Assembly (NCBI GenBank): GCA_023412665.1
Contig: JAEZCA010000068.1
Coordinates: 40,727-104,726, forward strand
Length of the DNA: 64,000 nt
DNA from: Bacillota bacterium
GTDB taxonomy: Bacteria; Bacillota; Clostridia; Acetivibrionales; DTU013
Reading direction: 5' to 3'
Each line of letters begins with the position of its first letter. The stretch's first letter is position 1. Below, in pieces: positions 8,885-18,744 of the stretch. Under the pieces are notes generated by a model. It was given only the letters and a program-made list of their open reading frames with translations, did no database searches and was not told where the DNA came from. The position numbers and the translations under genes are program-made.

Positions 8885-8934
8885 ATAGAAGCAATTTGTT
8901 CGGTCATACAGGATGGAGGACAAATTGCTTCTAT
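8885..8934. repeat. 15-bp perfect stem-loop between abrB and GGDEF/EAL gene
   Basis: ATAGAAGCAATTTGT (8885-8899) is perfectly complementary to ACAAATTGCTTCTAT (8920-8934), loop 20 bases. No T run follows on either strand, so it may be a transcript-stability or regulatory hairpin rather than a simple terminator. Confidence 0.6.
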
Positions 8935-9026
8935 TATGATAAGGGGAATGCGTTTTCAACGAGGCGGGAGGCAGCTGTCGCCGGGGTAATGTTATTTGAT
9001 TTTCAGAGGGTGGTTTTCTGAAGGTA

Positions 9027-11654
9027 TTGAAAAAAAACAATGTTCTAAATAAAACTTTACAGATTATGGCGGTCGCTTTGATAACAGGACTCCTATTTTA
9101 TTATTCCGTTACAAGGATACTTGTATTTGATATGGAGAACTCTCTTATAAGGTATGCAAATCAAGGAGCGGCAAATGTCAGCAGTTTCGTACAGGGACGC
9201 TTGTCGGAGACAAGGTCGATCGCTGCCAACAGTATTATCAGTAATACCTCTCTGCCAATAGAACAGCGGCTGGAGGAGCTTCGATTGCAGCTGAGCCTTG
9301 ACAGATACAGAAGGCTGAGTATTGCCGACACGAATGGCAATTCCATAACCACAGACGGAGTAAGTCTCAATATTCTGGACAGAGAGTACTATATGCGTGC
9401 AATGGCCGGAGAGTCTGTTGTATCGGACCCATTTAAAAGCCGGGTAGATGGCGCGATGGTAATTACATTTGCAGTTCCTTTATATAATGAAGAGAAAATT
9501 GCAGGAGTTCTTTATGCCACTTACGATGCAGATGTTATCAGTACTATCACAGACCAAATAAAGCTCAGTGACAGCGGGTACACATTTATTATCAATAAGC
9601 AGGGAAATATCATTGCACATAAGGACAGAAAGCTTGTTTACAGTGTTAGGAACGAAATACAGAACTCCTTTGAAATCAATAAGCTGGACAGGCTTGCTGA
9701 GCTTGAGAGAAGGATGATTGCAGGCGAAAGCGGCACCGGCGAATATACATATAATGGTGAAAAACGATACATGGGCTTTTGCCCGATTGAGGATACAGGT
9801 TGGTCAATTGCGGTGACTGCCCCAAAAAGTGCGGTTTTCAGCAAGCTCAATATTGTTTTCATTATACTTTTGATACTGATACTAACCATGTCATTTATTA
9901 TCGCATTCGTCATGTCCCGCACCAGACTTCTGAAGATTGACTTGCTGAGGCAGCAGGTCAATACATACAGGATTGCTGATTTTACAAATCTCATCGCTTT
10001 TTCCATAAAGCGGGACGGGACCATATTGACATCAAACAGATACGCAGAGGATATCCTGCTGTATTTTGATAAATATGGAGCAAATAAGGTGCAGAATCTA
10101 TTCGAACTTCTATCGGAAGACGACAAGAAAACGCTGTTGGAGTCCATTGGCAATGTAAACACCAATGACAGCAGCACTAGCTTCGAGTTTGCTCTTCGCA
10201 GGGGCGACAGCAATACAATCCATATCTACTGCAATGCCATAGAGGACAAGGATGTGGACGGCATCGTTGAGATACTTGGTGTCGATATAACTCAGAGAGT
10301 GATCCAGGAAAATATCCTTCAGGACAGCTTTGAAGAACTTACGGTTGTGTACGATGAGCTCGCTGCCACCGAAGAGACTATCAGGCAGCTGGCATATAAG
10401 GATCAGCTTACAGGTCTTCCTAACAGAGCGGCGCTGTTCAATGAGGTTGGAAAGGTCATTTCCGGCTTTGGAGAAGCTGATAAATGTGCACTGCTGTACC
10501 TGGACATGGATAACTTCAAATATATCAACGATTCCTTCAGCCATTCCATGGGAGATATGCTGCTGGTGGAAATCGGAAGACGAATAAGGGATACCTTCAA
10601 TGATAATGAGATGGTTGCCAGATTTGAAGGCGATGAGTTTGTCGTTTTCATTAGGAAGATATATTCTGTTGAAGATCTGAATACGAAAATCACAATGGCC
10701 ATGAAGGTGTTCGAAGAGCCGTTCAATGTCATGAGAAATCATTTCCATGTTTCAGCCAGCTGCGGTATATGTATCTATCCTGATCATGCCTCATCCATCG
10801 AAGATATGATGAAGAGCTCGGATGTTGCAATGTATCATGCTAAAAAGGAAGGTAAAAATACTCATATCATGTTCAGGCAGGAAATGAACGATGCATTTGT
10901 CGAGAGGATCGAGATGGAAAACGGGCTGAGGCGTGCTATTGAAAATGATGAGTTTATCCTTTATTACCAGCCACAGGTCGATCTGACATCAGGCAGCATA
11001 GTAAGCTTTGAGGCATTGCTCAGGTGGGTCCATTCCGAACGGGGAATTATCCCGCCATTGAAATTTATCGGTGTCGCGGAGGAAACCGGCCTGATCGTAC
11101 AGATTGGGAAATGGGTTTTGAAAACCGCATGTGAGTTCATTGTTAACATTAACAGACGCTCAGGCAAGGAATATGGCATATCTGTGAATATTTCAGTTGT
11201 TCAGCTTATGCAGGCCGACTTTGTCAGTATGGTAGAGAACACACTGAAAAAAACGGGACTTTCGCCATCGTTGCTTGAATTGGAGATAACAGAGTCAAAA
11301 CTTGTCGAGACAGTTGACATAAACCTTCAAAAGCTGTATGAACTCAGAAAAATCGGAGTGCGTTTCTCAATAGATGATTTTGGGAAGGGCTTCTCATCAT
11401 TAAGCTATCTCAAGCAGCTGCCGGTAACTACGCTAAAGATAGATAAATGCTTCGTTGACGATATACCTGACAATGATAACAGCATGATAGAATCCATAAT
11501 CCATATAGGTCATAAACGTAACCTTCTTGTGGTTGCAGAAGGCGTGGAAAAGAAGGAACAGTTCGAGTACCTGGTAAAACACAAATGCGACATGGTGCAA
11601 GGGTACTATTGTTCAAGGCCAGTTCCGGAAGAGGATATAAGAGGAATGCTGTAA
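9027..11654 (+). CDS. Membrane Cache-PAS-GGDEF-EAL c-di-GMP enzyme
   Basis: 875 residues. TM helix about 11-30, an extracytoplasmic Cache-like sensor about 35-270, a second TM about 276-296, a PAS-like region about 305-425, GGDEF about 440-600 and EAL about 620-870. The diguanylate-cyclase motif is altered to EGDEF (533-537). The phosphodiesterase motifs look complete: EALLRW, NISVVQL, ELEITES, IDDFGKGFSS, LKIDKCF and AEGVE. Inference: mainly a c-di-GMP phosphodiesterase with a weak or regulatory GGDEF. TTG 9027 is the assigned start but only GAAGG very close and GAGGGTGG 13 bases away precede it, so the start is uncertain by a few codons (CTG 9018 possible). Confidence 0.85.
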   Translation: MKKNNVLNKTLQIMAVALITGLLFYYSVTRILVFDMENSLIRYANQGAANVSSFVQGRLSETRSIAANSIISNTSLPIEQRLEELRLQLSLDRYRRLSIADTNGNSITTDGVSLNILDREYYMRAMAGESVVSDPFKSRVDGAMVITFAVPLYNEEKIAGVLYATYDADVISTITDQIKLSDSGYTFIINKQGNIIAHKDRKLVYSVRNEIQNSFEINKLDRLAELERRMIAGESGTGEYTYNGEKRYMGFCPIEDTGWSIAVTAPKSAVFSKLNIVFIILLILILTMSFIIAFVMSRTRLLKIDLLRQQVNTYRIADFTNLIAFSIKRDGTILTSNRYAEDILLYFDKYGANKVQNLFELLSEDDKKTLLESIGNVNTNDSSTSFEFALRRGDSNTIHIYCNAIEDKDVDGIVEILGVDITQRVIQENILQDSFEELTVVYDELAATEETIRQLAYKDQLTGLPNRAALFNEVGKVISGFGEADKCALLYLDMDNFKYINDSFSHSMGDMLLVEIGRRIRDTFNDNEMVARFEGDEFVVFIRKIYSVEDLNTKITMAMKVFEEPFNVMRNHFHVSASCGICIYPDHASSIEDMMKSSDVAMYHAKKEGKNTHIMFRQEMNDAFVERIEMENGLRRAIENDEFILYYQPQVDLTSGSIVSFEALLRWVHSERGIIPPLKFIGVAEETGLIVQIGKWVLKTACEFIVNINRRSGKEYGISVNISVVQLMQADFVSMVENTLKKTGLSPSLLELEITESKLVETVDINLQKLYELRKIGVRFSIDDFGKGFSSLSYLKQLPVTTLKIDKCFVDDIPDNDNSMIESIIHIGHKRNLLVVAEGVEKKEQFEYLVKHKCDMVQGYYCSRPVPEEDIRGML

Positions 11655-11667
11655 TTGAAAAATATAG

Positions 11668-11746
11668 TTATCCACAGCGATTCAGCCTTAAAAAACTGGG
11701 TTATGCACAGACTTATCAACATTATCCACAGGGGCATTTCCACAAA
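11668..11746 (+). promoter_or_regulatory. Cluster of DnaA boxes
   Basis: All in the same orientation: TTATCCACA (11668-11676), TTATGCACA (11701-11709), TTATCAACA (11713-11721) and TTATCCACA (11722-11730), the last two abutting. A weaker ATTTCCACA follows at 11737-11745. Three match the known TTATNCACA consensus exactly and one has a single mismatch. They fill the intergenic space after the GGDEF/EAL gene. Possible DnaA titration or regulatory site; no dnaA or dnaN gene is here, so it is not an obvious oriC. Confidence 0.65.
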
Positions 11747-11876
11747 ACGAGTGTTCTGAGGATATCTTTTCTCACAGATTATCAGACATACATACCGGTA
11801 TTTAGTATTATTCATTAGAACCGTAGCTGTTCTTTCAGCACGGCAGTATAAATATCGATATGTTGGAGGTAATTAT

Positions 11877-12398
11877 ATGAGAAGAAGCAACACATCGCTC
11901 GGAGGACTGCTAATAATAGCGGGTGGATTGCTGCTGGCTGCACGCTTGTTGTTCAGAAATCCTTTGTTTTCCCTTGATGCCGGTGATTTTTGGCCAATAA
12001 TCATACTCCTTGTAGGTGCGGGTTTTGAGCTTGCATACTATATTTCACTTAAAGCGCCGGGGCTTCTTGTGCCCGGAGGGATCCTGACCACCTACAGCCT
12101 GCTGTTTTTCTTTGAGACAGCCACTAACTGGCGGTTTGCAGCTGTTACCTGGCCGATATATCTGGTGGGTGTTGCAGTAGGACTGTTCCAGCTTTACCTG
12201 CACAGTGGACGGCCGAGAGGCCTTTTAACGGCAATCGGGATTATTGGCGGTATTGCTGCGGCGTGCTTTATTGCAATGTGCTTCAGGTTTATGCTGGGGA
12301 TTGTCGATCTGGGAGTGCTTATACCAATAGTACTGCTTTTAGGAGGCTTGATACTTGTCTCCAGAAAAAGAGGGAGCGCCGGGTCGGGCAGCTGGTAA
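11877..12398 (+). CDS. Small integral membrane protein, unknown role
   Basis: 173 residues with five to six hydrophobic segments (about 8-24, 37-57, 62-80, 90-108, 117-137, 143-160) and little soluble sequence. The N-terminal pattern, a TM hairpin with GGLLIIAGGLLLAARLL and DFWPIIILLVGAGFEL, resembles the LiaF/DUF5668-type membrane module found in clostridia, but the match is only by pattern. ATG 11877 with GGAGGT. Stand-alone between the DnaA-box region and aroK, convergent to aroK. No function can be assigned. Confidence 0.65.
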   Translation: MRRSNTSLGGLLIIAGGLLLAARLLFRNPLFSLDAGDFWPIIILLVGAGFELAYYISLKAPGLLVPGGILTTYSLLFFFETATNWRFAAVTWPIYLVGVAVGLFQLYLHSGRPRGLLTAIGIIGGIAAACFIAMCFRFMLGIVDLGVLIPIVLLLGGLILVSRKRGSAGSGSW

Positions 12399-12434
12399 CG
12401 TATTTTAGCGGAAAAGCTGAAAAGGGCAAAAAAG

Positions 12435-12511
12435 TTGGTTAGTCTGGCGACTAACCATGTAAAGGGGGTCAAAATGTATTTTGTGAGGTCACAATTATTA
12501 TTGACCCCTTT
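12435..12511. terminator. Hairpins between membrane gene and aroK
   Basis: A tetraloop hairpin GGTTAGTC-TGGC-GACTAACC (12435-12454) is followed by a long-range pairing AAAGGGGGTCAA (12461-12472) with TTGACCCCTTT (12501-12511, one bulged G), which overlaps the aroK stop. Likely transcription ends of the two convergent genes; no long T run on the plus strand. Confidence 0.4.
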
Positions 12512-13034
12512 AGCATTGTTTTATACACATATTTAAAAACTTTTCTTTTATTTCTGTTATTATGGTCTCTATATGCTTTTTTGAACAATCTATTTCTACA
12601 TCTGCATACTTTTTATAAAGAGGCATCCTTTCCTCATAAAGAGCTGCGACCGATTGGCCGGGCTGCATGGCGATTCCCCGGGTTTGGATATTCTTTAGCC
12701 TGCGCTCCAGCTGGTACATTTTAGTGTTCAGGAAGAACAGCACTCCTGCGGACTTCAGACGGTCCATAGCAGCCCTGCTGTAAATCACGCTTCCTCCTGT
12801 GGCTATGACATGATTTGTCAAATCAAGCTCCATTACTATACGTTCCTCTATTTTTATAAAACTTTCGATTCCGTTTTTTTCTATCAGGTCCTGCAGGTAG
12901 CTGTTTTCCTGCCGCTGTATCAGCAGATCAGTGTCAGTAAACGGCATCTTCAGAGCTTTTGCAAGCAAAACGCCCACGGTGCTCTTGCCGGCTCCAGGCA
13001 TTCCTATTAGAACCAGATTCTTGTTTTCTGTCAT
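12510..13034 (-). CDS. aroK: Shikimate kinase
   Basis: 174 residues, normal length for shikimate kinase, which phosphorylates shikimate with ATP in the chorismate pathway. P-loop GMPGAGKS (11-18), substrate-binding DTDLLIQ, the ATGGSVIYS glycine-rich motif, and the lid with R in TRGIAMQPGQSV followed by EERMPLYKKYADV. ATG at 13034 preceded by GAGGCGG. It stands alone, not in an aro operon. The divergent small gene starts about 110 bp away. Confidence 0.92.
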   Translation of the reverse strand: MTENKNLVLIGMPGAGKSTVGVLLAKALKMPFTDTDLLIQRQENSYLQDLIEKNGIESFIKIEERIVMELDLTNHVIATGGSVIYSRAAMDRLKSAGVLFFLNTKMYQLERRLKNIQTRGIAMQPGQSVAALYEERMPLYKKYADVEIDCSKKHIETIITEIKEKFLNMCIKQC

Positions 13035-13145
13035 ACCGACCGCCTCATAAATGATAAATAAATCGTTTCATGTCAATACTATACCATATATGTAGCTTAC
13101 AGAAAATGCTCAGATATTGCAATCAAATATGGGAGGGTACATCAT

Positions 13146-13481
13146 ATGGATTATTCAAGAGACAAGAGCTACGGTACAGGAGACAAAAACAGGTACGATA
13201 AAGACAGCAGCCGCCCGATGTTTGATGAGGAGCTTGACAGCAGGGTCATTAATGCCGAAAGCCTCCAGATCGATACGACACTCAATGATATTTCAAAGGA
13301 ACTCAGGCCGGGTGAAACTCTGGTACTGGATATCGGAAACAATTACTTTGAGCAGACTGATGAAATCTATGATACTCTGGTAATGAGGGGCTATGACGTC
13401 AGGAAGTCATTTAAAAACGGGAGAAATCAGATACTTGTCAGCAGGAGTCCGCATCAGCATACAACGGCAAAACCCGAGTAA
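13146..13481 (+). CDS. Small hydrophilic protein of unknown function
   Basis: 111 residues, no signal peptide or TM. Residues 1-45 are polar and probably disordered; 45-100 look folded (ELRPGETLVLDIGNN, TLVMRGYDVRKSF, GRNQILVSR), with an alternating beta/alpha character. A histidine-rich end (SPHQHTTAKPE). GGGAGGGT is well placed before ATG 13146, which decides against an overlapping frame beginning at 13117. I do not recognise the family. Sits alone upstream of the large surface-protein genes. Confidence 0.6.
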   Translation: MDYSRDKSYGTGDKNRYDKDSSRPMFDEELDSRVINAESLQIDTTLNDISKELRPGETLVLDIGNNYFEQTDEIYDTLVMRGYDVRKSFKNGRNQILVSRSPHQHTTAKPE

Positions 13482-13618
13482 CATTACAGCTTTATTAAAT
13501 TTATCCATTTCATACTGCTAAGCCTCCGACAGCATTAATTCATGTTGTCTTGCTGCCGATAAATATATAGGGGTTTTAATATTCCTGGCTCTATTGTATA
13601 ACCGGAGGTCTTAGCTAT

Positions 13619-16600
13619 ATGAAACGTTCTAAAAAGTATATTGCTTTGTTAGTTGCAACAGTATTTATATTTACTATATTTGCAGGCCTTTCCACAGCCT
13701 CATATGCTGCTGCAATGCCTGTCACTGTATCGGTGGAAAGCTACAGAGACGGTGTGCTGACTGTAAGATGGAATCAGCCGGCTGGTACAAAGGGCGCAAT
13801 TATAACCTATCATGTGCCCGACAATAATGACAATGCTTCACCGGCAGCCACAATATACGTTGTAGGTGACTCGAAGGCGCAGATCAAGGATCTCAAGGCA
13901 GACTACATATATGATATCAATGTTACTTTATACGGGGCATTGGATGCCGGAAACCTGCCAAACGGAGAACCTACCGGAAAAGGGCTGCTGTTTTTTCTTC
14001 CTTCCATAACCTTTAAGGCGGCTGCAATTGCCCCTGCTCCATCATTTGCAACTATTCCAGGCGGTGGCCGCGAGTCAGGTACAAACCCCAAGCTGAAACT
14101 CAGCTGGAAAACTCCAAAGGCGTTTTTTGACCCGGACTATCTGACCGCTTCGCCTGCAGGCTATGCAGACCCCGATCCTGGTAACAACGTGTTTGCAGAG
14201 GCTTCAGAGAATAATGTCAAACAATTCATGGAAAAATCACTCAATGATATATATACCGACAACATTCGTGATCTGGACACACTAAATTTCAGGATAAATA
14301 TATCCAGCCGGCTCAATCTTCTCAATTCAGGCTCATCCCAGTCGGCTATACTTATTGACCAGTCAGCCTCCGATGTCAGTGCATATGAAGCATATGTTTC
14401 CGGGACTTCAAATCCAAGGGCTGTTGTGACAAGCCCTGATACTCAGGGCTTCAGGAGTATCCAGCTGGAGGGCAGAGCTGACAGATCTTCGCCAATGCCT
14501 CCTGATACGGCCGGGGATTCAATTCTTCCTGACAGTGAAATACTTCCCGGAACGGTCTATTACATGAACATAAAGCCGATATACAAGGATGCGACTGGAA
14601 GTATAGGAATGGGATCCGCCGTCTCCGTCGGTGATCCGGAAAACCAGAATGGCAGTATGCTTTTTGGTGAAAGAGCATATGTCAATACTCCCATACGCTT
14701 TCAACTGACAAAGGACAGCGCTAACAATATTTACTTAAAGATATATAAGATCAATCAGGGCAGTCTTGATCTTCCGAGACTATATTATGAAGTGCAGGTC
14801 ACGGATGATCCTTCCATGCAGGGTGAGTGGGAAATCAAAAAAACAATGGATGACTCGTATTTTAACGGAGATTTTGCTGTCACAGTAATATCCGGGGTCA
14901 ATCCCAACAATACTGTCTATTATAAAATTGTCGTAAAGTCGGAGAACCCCGTGGACAGGCTGGAGTCACTGGCAATGCCATATGCTCTTACTATAGACAC
15001 AAGCAGGCCGCCGCTGCCAATGAGCATAGCTGTCAACAACAGAGAGCTCCACATCGACACAGTCGATCTGCCCACTGCTGACGATCCTTCGGATCCGGCA
15101 AGTGATGATATCATAGTCAAATCCACGGATGTCACATTATCGTGGGAAAAGCCCCTCAATTGGGACGATATAAAAAATGACTTGTATTTCCACTTCCTGA
15201 TCAGTACCAATCAAACTGATCTTCCATCCAAAGCGCCGATTTTTATAAATGGAAAGCTGTGGGGTGCGGAAGAGGGCTATGATGTCAAATACCGAATGGT
15301 CAAATATATTAGCGCCCTGTCATCTAAGATAAAGGATACAGGCAACAGGCTGGAATATACACTGGATGGATTTGATCTCTTTACCTGGGAGGATGCTACA
15401 AGTGATGTGGGTACAATAGACAGATTACCCGGTGATGAAACGTACCCCGGATTTCTGTTACCAAATACAGTTTATTACCTGCAGATGTACACAACTATTG
15501 TAGGCAGTGAGGCGGCTGCGGCCTCTGACAAATCCATTATTACGAGCTTTACAACGCTAAATGGAGTAGAACTGGATGTGCCGCTTCCGATGAGCTTTGA
15601 GCTTGAGGATAACTCAAAGCTGACACAAGGGGGTAGAGAGATCAACTATATAGACCTGAGATTCGATAAGGTATCGAATCTGGACTGGAGGAACTATACC
15701 ACGAATTATAATGAACTGGAGTACAAATATGATATTTATTATGATATCTATATGAATTCCAGGACCAATACACAATTCATCCCTGTTGGCACAACACAGG
15801 ATCTAAACGGTGATGTGGGATTTACAGGAGCCGACGATCTGCAAAGCACCTCGGTCATAGCCAGGATAAACAGGTTTACCGAAGCCAATACAAGCAGGCT
15901 GATCAGCTGCGGCCTTCTGCAGCCTGATGAGACAAGAAATCCGCGAACGGTTTTCGGACCTGAGCTGCTTCCGAATACTACTTACTATTTTCTCGTAAGG
16001 ACCAGACTGGTCGTGACCAAACGATCAGACGGGCAACCGGTGGAAATCAAGGAATCCATGAATACTGCCATTCTTCCGGTTACAACCATCCTGCTGGATG
16101 TAAAGCCACCGGATGACAGTAAAAGGAAGCCGCTGGCGCCGACGGACTTCGCAATTGCAGAGGATGGCAGCGGAAATCAGATAATTGCTGGCAGCAGCGT
16201 TACGTTCAGTTGGCTGCAACAGGAAGGCGATGTAATTTACCAGCTGATCAGAACTACGGGAAAGGTAGATCCTGCCGCTGACCTGCCGGAGTATGAAAGC
16301 GATCCGGAATACATAAGCTTTCTCAATGAGTACGGAAGGCCTGTTGGAAATAATCCCAACAGGAAGGCTGTTTATATTGATCCAGCCGGTAACTATAATT
16401 ATGGTGGGAAATTCACCTGTGTCGATGGTGTTTGTACCTTCACCGTAGACAAGGCCATGTTTCCGAACAAGCTTTACTACTTCAGTCTCAAGACGGTAAG
16501 GGTGGACAATGCCAGAGAGCTCCTCGAGCCTTCCTCCGAGAGCGTTTGGGTATCGATTCCCGTCACCACCTCCCTCATTGATCCGCCTTCATCACTGGAG

Positions 16601-18706
16601 GTCGTTCAGATCCCTGAGCTGGGCATTTGGTGGAATGATGATACAGCTGGATTGACAGCTGATGATTTCAGAATATATATAAAAGGTCCATCCGATCCTG
16701 CTTACAAGCTGATGACGAGAGCCCAGTCAACAATCGTAAAGGATCCTGATGCAATGACATATTACGGCAGGGTGACCGGTTTAAAGCAGGGCACCGCTTA
16801 TGACGTAAGGGTTGCAAAGGGCAAGGATACGACTGTGTATGAAAAAACCGGGCTTATGACCAGAGACAGCTATCACCAGCTGGAGATAAAGTGGATAGGA
16901 AAGCCGCTGGATAATTACGCACGCTATGAGATAGCGATAATGGAGGAGGGCTCATCCGAATATACTGTACTTACCGCCGGCGATCTGGAGCAGTACACTA
17001 ACAAGAATGGCTCCATACTACCCTACTATACCGATGAAACAGCAAGGACGCTTAAGTCTGACGCACTTTATTTCTATGCCAGAATAAAGACAATGAATGT
17101 AACGCTGCCTGGCGGGATCGAGACAAAGCAGCCCCTTCGTTCGAACACAAGATACATGATAAAGGTAAGAGCTGTAAAGGTGGATCCTGTCGAGGCAGAT
17201 CTGATCTCATATTCCAAATACATAGGACCTGTAAGCTCCAGGACCGAGTTCAACCAGGATGACTATGACAACCAGGACAGGGAGGAGCAGCAGAAGGCAA
17301 TCTTCCTGGACAGGATGAAGGAGCTTGAGAAAGGATATTTCTGGAGAGTCGCCATGGGTACCAACAATATCACCACGATACTTCTCAAGGGCGACAGGGT
17401 GGCTGATGCGCTGAAAAACTCCGCCGGGGATTCCTTTATCGTCGATCTTACCGGCATATCTGTCAATATCAATAAAGATGAGATATATGTACCGATAAAC
17501 GTGGTCAATGCCATGAGAGCGCAGAAAAAGAGCCTTGTCATCAGAACTGCAGGTACGGAACTGCTGCTGAGGCCGGGGACACTCGATACAGCCTTCAATG
17601 ACCTGATCAAGGACATATCTGAAAGGAAGGAAGTCAAGGACATCTACGTGAAGCTCGATCTAAAACGCGGAGGTGATGTCTATCCACCGCTTCCCTCCAA
17701 TCAGGCGCCGGTTTCTGCAGTAAATAGTGTTAAAATGCAGGCACAGGGCTTCACTGCAGCATACAGTGATATGGCGGGCCTGTTCCATGCCAAGCTGTAC
17801 GATGAGGATTCGGGTCTTGTCGGCAAAATGCTGAATATGCTTCAGAACACTTATGTAGGAAGCGGGACGGGCTCTTCCGCCCTTATTGACCAGTATACTC
17901 GCAGTCTGGCGGAAATGATCGAAAAAGAGCTCTCTATATATATAAACGATACGCTGAATTCATCCAGACTCAGTAATGCTTTGAGGGACATAACAGTCTT
18001 CGATGCACCTGCAGCGGCAAACCTTGCTGTAAGCGATTCCAAAGGCGGAATGATGCCGTACGTACTGTACAATGGCTCGTCTGTCTGGCAAAAGCTGTCC
18101 AATGGCACGTCAGCCTCCGGATCTTCAGTTATATTTAGCATTATGGGGACTGGCAGCTTTGTAATAATGGCGCCGGCAAGTCTGTCGGGCGATATAAAAG
18201 GGCATTGGGCTGAAAGCAGCATAACAAGCCTTGCAGCCAGATATGATCTGGAGGATGTATTCCCGGGTATACGAACCAGTTTCATGCCCAACAACAAGGC
18301 AACAGTCAAAGAAATAGTGCTGCTGTACGAAAAGGTAATAGGGAAATCGGCCGAAAATACGGGCCTCGATGCGAAAAATAAGCTTGCCAGACTGGGACTG
18401 GACAGCATTATTTCCCCGAATTCTCTTGCAAGAAATGCTGACAGACAGCAGACGGCTGCGATACTGTGCAGGCTCTACAGTGTCAAACAGGGAATAGATA
18501 CTTCAAAGCTGAGACCTGCGGGAAGGACCGTGATATCAGATGAAAGCGGGATACGTGATGATTATTATGCATCAGTGATTATGATAGTTGACATAGATGT
18601 GATGAGACTCGATGGAAGCGGAAAATTCAATCCCGGCGCAACTGTATCAAGAGCAGAGGCTGCAGAAGCCTTTGTCAGGCTCCTTCGCCTTACGGGTGAT
18701 CTTTGA
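13619..18706 (+). CDS. Giant secreted FN3-repeat surface protein with SLH module
   Basis: 1695 residues. Signal peptide (1-31, KKYIALLVATVFIFTIFAGL then SYAAA). Most of the protein is a series of fibronectin-III-like beta domains, seen as recurring Y-Y-(F/L)-x-(I/L/V)-(K/R) strands such as NTVYYMNIKPIY, NTTYYFLVRTRL and KLYYFSLKTVR. A pre-SLH domain around 1240-1400 (VVNAMRAQKKSLVIRTAGTELLLRPGTL) is followed by about two to three SLH repeats (1524-1695), with DIKGHWAESSI and GKFNPGATVSRAEAAEAF. SLH repeats bind pyruvylated secondary cell-wall polymers, so the protein is probably displayed on the surface. Its role (adhesion, scaffold) is unknown. ATG with GGAGGT. Followed after 38 bp by a paralogue. 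Confidence 0.85.
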   Translation: MKRSKKYIALLVATVFIFTIFAGLSTASYAAAMPVTVSVESYRDGVLTVRWNQPAGTKGAIITYHVPDNNDNASPAATIYVVGDSKAQIKDLKADYIYDINVTLYGALDAGNLPNGEPTGKGLLFFLPSITFKAAAIAPAPSFATIPGGGRESGTNPKLKLSWKTPKAFFDPDYLTASPAGYADPDPGNNVFAEASENNVKQFMEKSLNDIYTDNIRDLDTLNFRINISSRLNLLNSGSSQSAILIDQSASDVSAYEAYVSGTSNPRAVVTSPDTQGFRSIQLEGRADRSSPMPPDTAGDSILPDSEILPGTVYYMNIKPIYKDATGSIGMGSAVSVGDPENQNGSMLFGERAYVNTPIRFQLTKDSANNIYLKIYKINQGSLDLPRLYYEVQVTDDPSMQGEWEIKKTMDDSYFNGDFAVTVISGVNPNNTVYYKIVVKSENPVDRLESLAMPYALTIDTSRPPLPMSIAVNNRELHIDTVDLPTADDPSDPASDDIIVKSTDVTLSWEKPLNWDDIKNDLYFHFLISTNQTDLPSKAPIFINGKLWGAEEGYDVKYRMVKYISALSSKIKDTGNRLEYTLDGFDLFTWEDATSDVGTIDRLPGDETYPGFLLPNTVYYLQMYTTIVGSEAAAASDKSIITSFTTLNGVELDVPLPMSFELEDNSKLTQGGREINYIDLRFDKVSNLDWRNYTTNYNELEYKYDIYYDIYMNSRTNTQFIPVGTTQDLNGDVGFTGADDLQSTSVIARINRFTEANTSRLISCGLLQPDETRNPRTVFGPELLPNTTYYFLVRTRLVVTKRSDGQPVEIKESMNTAILPVTTILLDVKPPDDSKRKPLAPTDFAIAEDGSGNQIIAGSSVTFSWLQQEGDVIYQLIRTTGKVDPAADLPEYESDPEYISFLNEYGRPVGNNPNRKAVYIDPAGNYNYGGKFTCVDGVCTFTVDKAMFPNKLYYFSLKTVRVDNARELLEPSSESVWVSIPVTTSLIDPPSSLEVVQIPELGIWWNDDTAGLTADDFRIYIKGPSDPAYKLMTRAQSTIVKDPDAMTYYGRVTGLKQGTAYDVRVAKGKDTTVYEKTGLMTRDSYHQLEIKWIGKPLDNYARYEIAIMEEGSSEYTVLTAGDLEQYTNKNGSILPYYTDETARTLKSDALYFYARIKTMNVTLPGGIETKQPLRSNTRYMIKVRAVKVDPVEADLISYSKYIGPVSSRTEFNQDDYDNQDREEQQKAIFLDRMKELEKGYFWRVAMGTNNITTILLKGDRVADALKNSAGDSFIVDLTGISVNINKDEIYVPINVVNAMRAQKKSLVIRTAGTELLLRPGTLDTAFNDLIKDISERKEVKDIYVKLDLKRGGDVYPPLPSNQAPVSAVNSVKMQAQGFTAAYSDMAGLFHAKLYDEDSGLVGKMLNMLQNTYVGSGTGSSALIDQYTRSLAEMIEKELSIYINDTLNSSRLSNALRDITVFDAPAAANLAVSDSKGGMMPYVLYNGSSVWQKLSNGTSASGSSVIFSIMGTGSFVIMAPASLSGDIKGHWAESSITSLAARYDLEDVFPGIRTSFMPNNKATVKEIVLLYEKVIGKSAENTGLDAKNKLARLGLDSIISPNSLARNADRQQTAAILCRLYSVKQGIDTSKLRPAGRTVISDESGIRDDYYASVIMIVDIDVMRLDGSGKFNPGATVSRAEAAEAFVRLLRLTGDL

Positions 18707-18744
18707 GTCCAATAGCTGAATAATAGACCGGAGAGGGACACAAT

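Noticed and set aside
8940..9020. Possible c-di-GMP-I riboswitch before the GGDEF/EAL gene
   Set aside because: Only a weak GCCGGGGTAA-like similarity; the conserved core and paired arms are absent.
10110..10748. 212-codon minus-strand open frame
   Set aside because: Lies wholly inside the GGDEF/EAL gene in antisense; no ribosome binding site and no recognisable protein.
11640..11820. Chromosomal replication origin
   Set aside because: DnaA boxes are present but no dnaA, dnaN, or clear AT-rich unwinding element with trios was recognised; kept as a DnaA-box cluster only.
13117..13383. 88-codon frame overlapping the small gene at 13146
   Set aside because: No binding site; the frame at 13146 has GGGAGGGT and a more protein-like sequence.
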